Of a stretch of DNA of 7,183 nucleotides, positions 6,733-7,183 are shown in pieces. The stretch comes from Actinomycetes bacterium (lineage in GTDB: Bacteria; Actinomycetota; Acidimicrobiia; Acidimicrobiales; RAAP-2), in the NCBI GenBank assembly GCA_021806055.1, contig JAJZYE010000045.1, positions 1-7,183 of the forward strand, given 5' to 3'. Position numbers and translations under genes: made by a program. The first letter of the stretch is position 1. Each line of letters starts with the position of its first letter. A model generated the notes under the pieces. The model ran no database searches, was not told the origin of the DNA, and saw nothing but the letters and a program-made list of their open reading frames with translations.

Positions 6733-7183
6733 CTAGTCCGCTCCGTCGCGACCGATCTGGCGCCGGGCCAGGTTGACGCAGTGGTCGCCGAAGCGCTCGT
6801 AGAAGCGTCCCACGAGTGCCACCTCCACGGCCACCGGCAGGGCCATCGACCCCGAGGTCAGTTCCGCGGTCAGTGAGACGTGCAGATCGTCGAGCTCGTC
6901 GTCGATGTCCTCCATGAAGCCGGTGGCTTCGTGTTTCCCGTCGATGATGACGTCGGTCGCCTCGCGCCAGATGGTCGACGCCACTTCGCCCATTCGTTCG
7001 ACGAGGCCGCGGCTGCGCGGCGACATCTCGAGGCCCAGGCCCCGCGCGCCGCGTCGCGCGATGTGCTCGGCGAGGTCGCCGTTGCGCTCGACCTCGGGCA
7101 GGATGCGCAGCAGGGTAAGCAGTTCGGCGCGCGCGGACGGGCTGAGCGACTCGTGTTCGAGCAGCTGGCGTTCGGCGCGCGCC
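6733..7183 (-). CDS. phoU: PhoU-family phosphate-signalling protein (5' end cut by window)
   Basis: The visible 149 residues are the C-terminal two thirds of a PhoU-like protein of usual length near 220 aa; the start lies beyond the right edge. PhoU couples the Pst phosphate transporter to the PhoR/PhoB-type (SenX3/RegX3) two-component system and is cytoplasmic, with two three-helix bundles. The sequence is helical and acidic and shows both family E-x-x-x-D metal motifs: ERNGD (coded near 7089-7075) and ERFGD in RFYERFGDHCVNLARR (near 6804-6757). A downstream Met (7026) is not the start because the PhoU motif ERNGD lies upstream of it in the same open frame. No pst or regulator gene is visible here, so the link to phosphate control rests on the family. 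The gene is convergent with asd. Confidence 0.85.
   Translation of the reverse strand, partial: ARAERQLLEHESLSPSARAELLTLLRILPEVERNGDLAEHIARRGARGLGLEMSPRSRGLVERMGEVASTIWREATDVIIDGKHEATGFMEDIDDELDDLHVSLTAELTSGSMALPVAVEVALVGRFYERFGDHCVNLARRQIGRDGAD

Noticed and set aside
6757..6771. CTGGC-GCCGG-GCCAG hairpin near the phoU 3' end as a terminator for asd
   Set aside because: Only a 5-bp stem, inside phoU coding sequence, with no T tract after it in either direction. Such hairpins are expected by chance at this GC content.

Overview
The window is very GC-rich chromosomal DNA carrying ordinary metabolic and housekeeping genes, packed tightly on both strands. The GC bias, GTG starts, the lysC-asd pair, a membrane cyclophilin with a strongly basic N-terminus, and a MeaA-type mutase next to a 3-hydroxybutyryl-CoA dehydrogenase point to an actinobacterium. 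A lineage such as Acidimicrobiia is possible, but the sequence alone does not prove it. No mobile element, CRISPR array, tRNA or rRNA was seen. All genes are intact except the two cut by the window edges.

Left part (1-2793, minus strand): a two-gene unit encodes a 3-hydroxybutyryl-CoA dehydrogenase and, overlapping it by 4 nt, a B12-dependent ethylmalonyl-CoA mutase (MeaA/Ecm). The mutase loses only its last residues at the window edge. Together they suggest C4/C5 acyl-CoA metabolism, either the ethylmalonyl-CoA pathway or supply of methylmalonyl-CoA. A 212-nt spacer (2794-3005) separates this unit from the next and holds a perfect 9-3-9 inverted repeat.

Middle (3006-4404, minus strand): two adjacent, clearly related cyclophilin-type peptidyl-prolyl isomerases. 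The upstream one is membrane-anchored with an extracytoplasmic catalytic domain. The downstream one is soluble and has no export signal.

Right part (4464-6722, plus strand): lysC (aspartokinase) and asd (aspartate-semialdehyde dehydrogenase), the first two steps of the aspartate pathway to lysine, diaminopimelate, threonine and methionine. lysC has a strong internal ribosome binding site and ATG, positioned to make the separate regulatory beta subunit known from related aspartokinases. A convergent, 5'-truncated phoU-family gene (6733-7183, minus) closes the window.

The main regulatory pattern concerns gene starts. Four genes (hbd, the membrane cyclophilin, lysC, asd) begin with ATG, have no Shine-Dalgarno sequence and carry a TANNNT hexamer 6-7 nt before the ATG, as expected for leaderless transcripts. 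The two operon-internal genes (ecm, the soluble cyclophilin) begin with GTG and have clear Shine-Dalgarno sequences. No previously undescribed system is evident; the findings concern regulation, paralogy and cofactor use.
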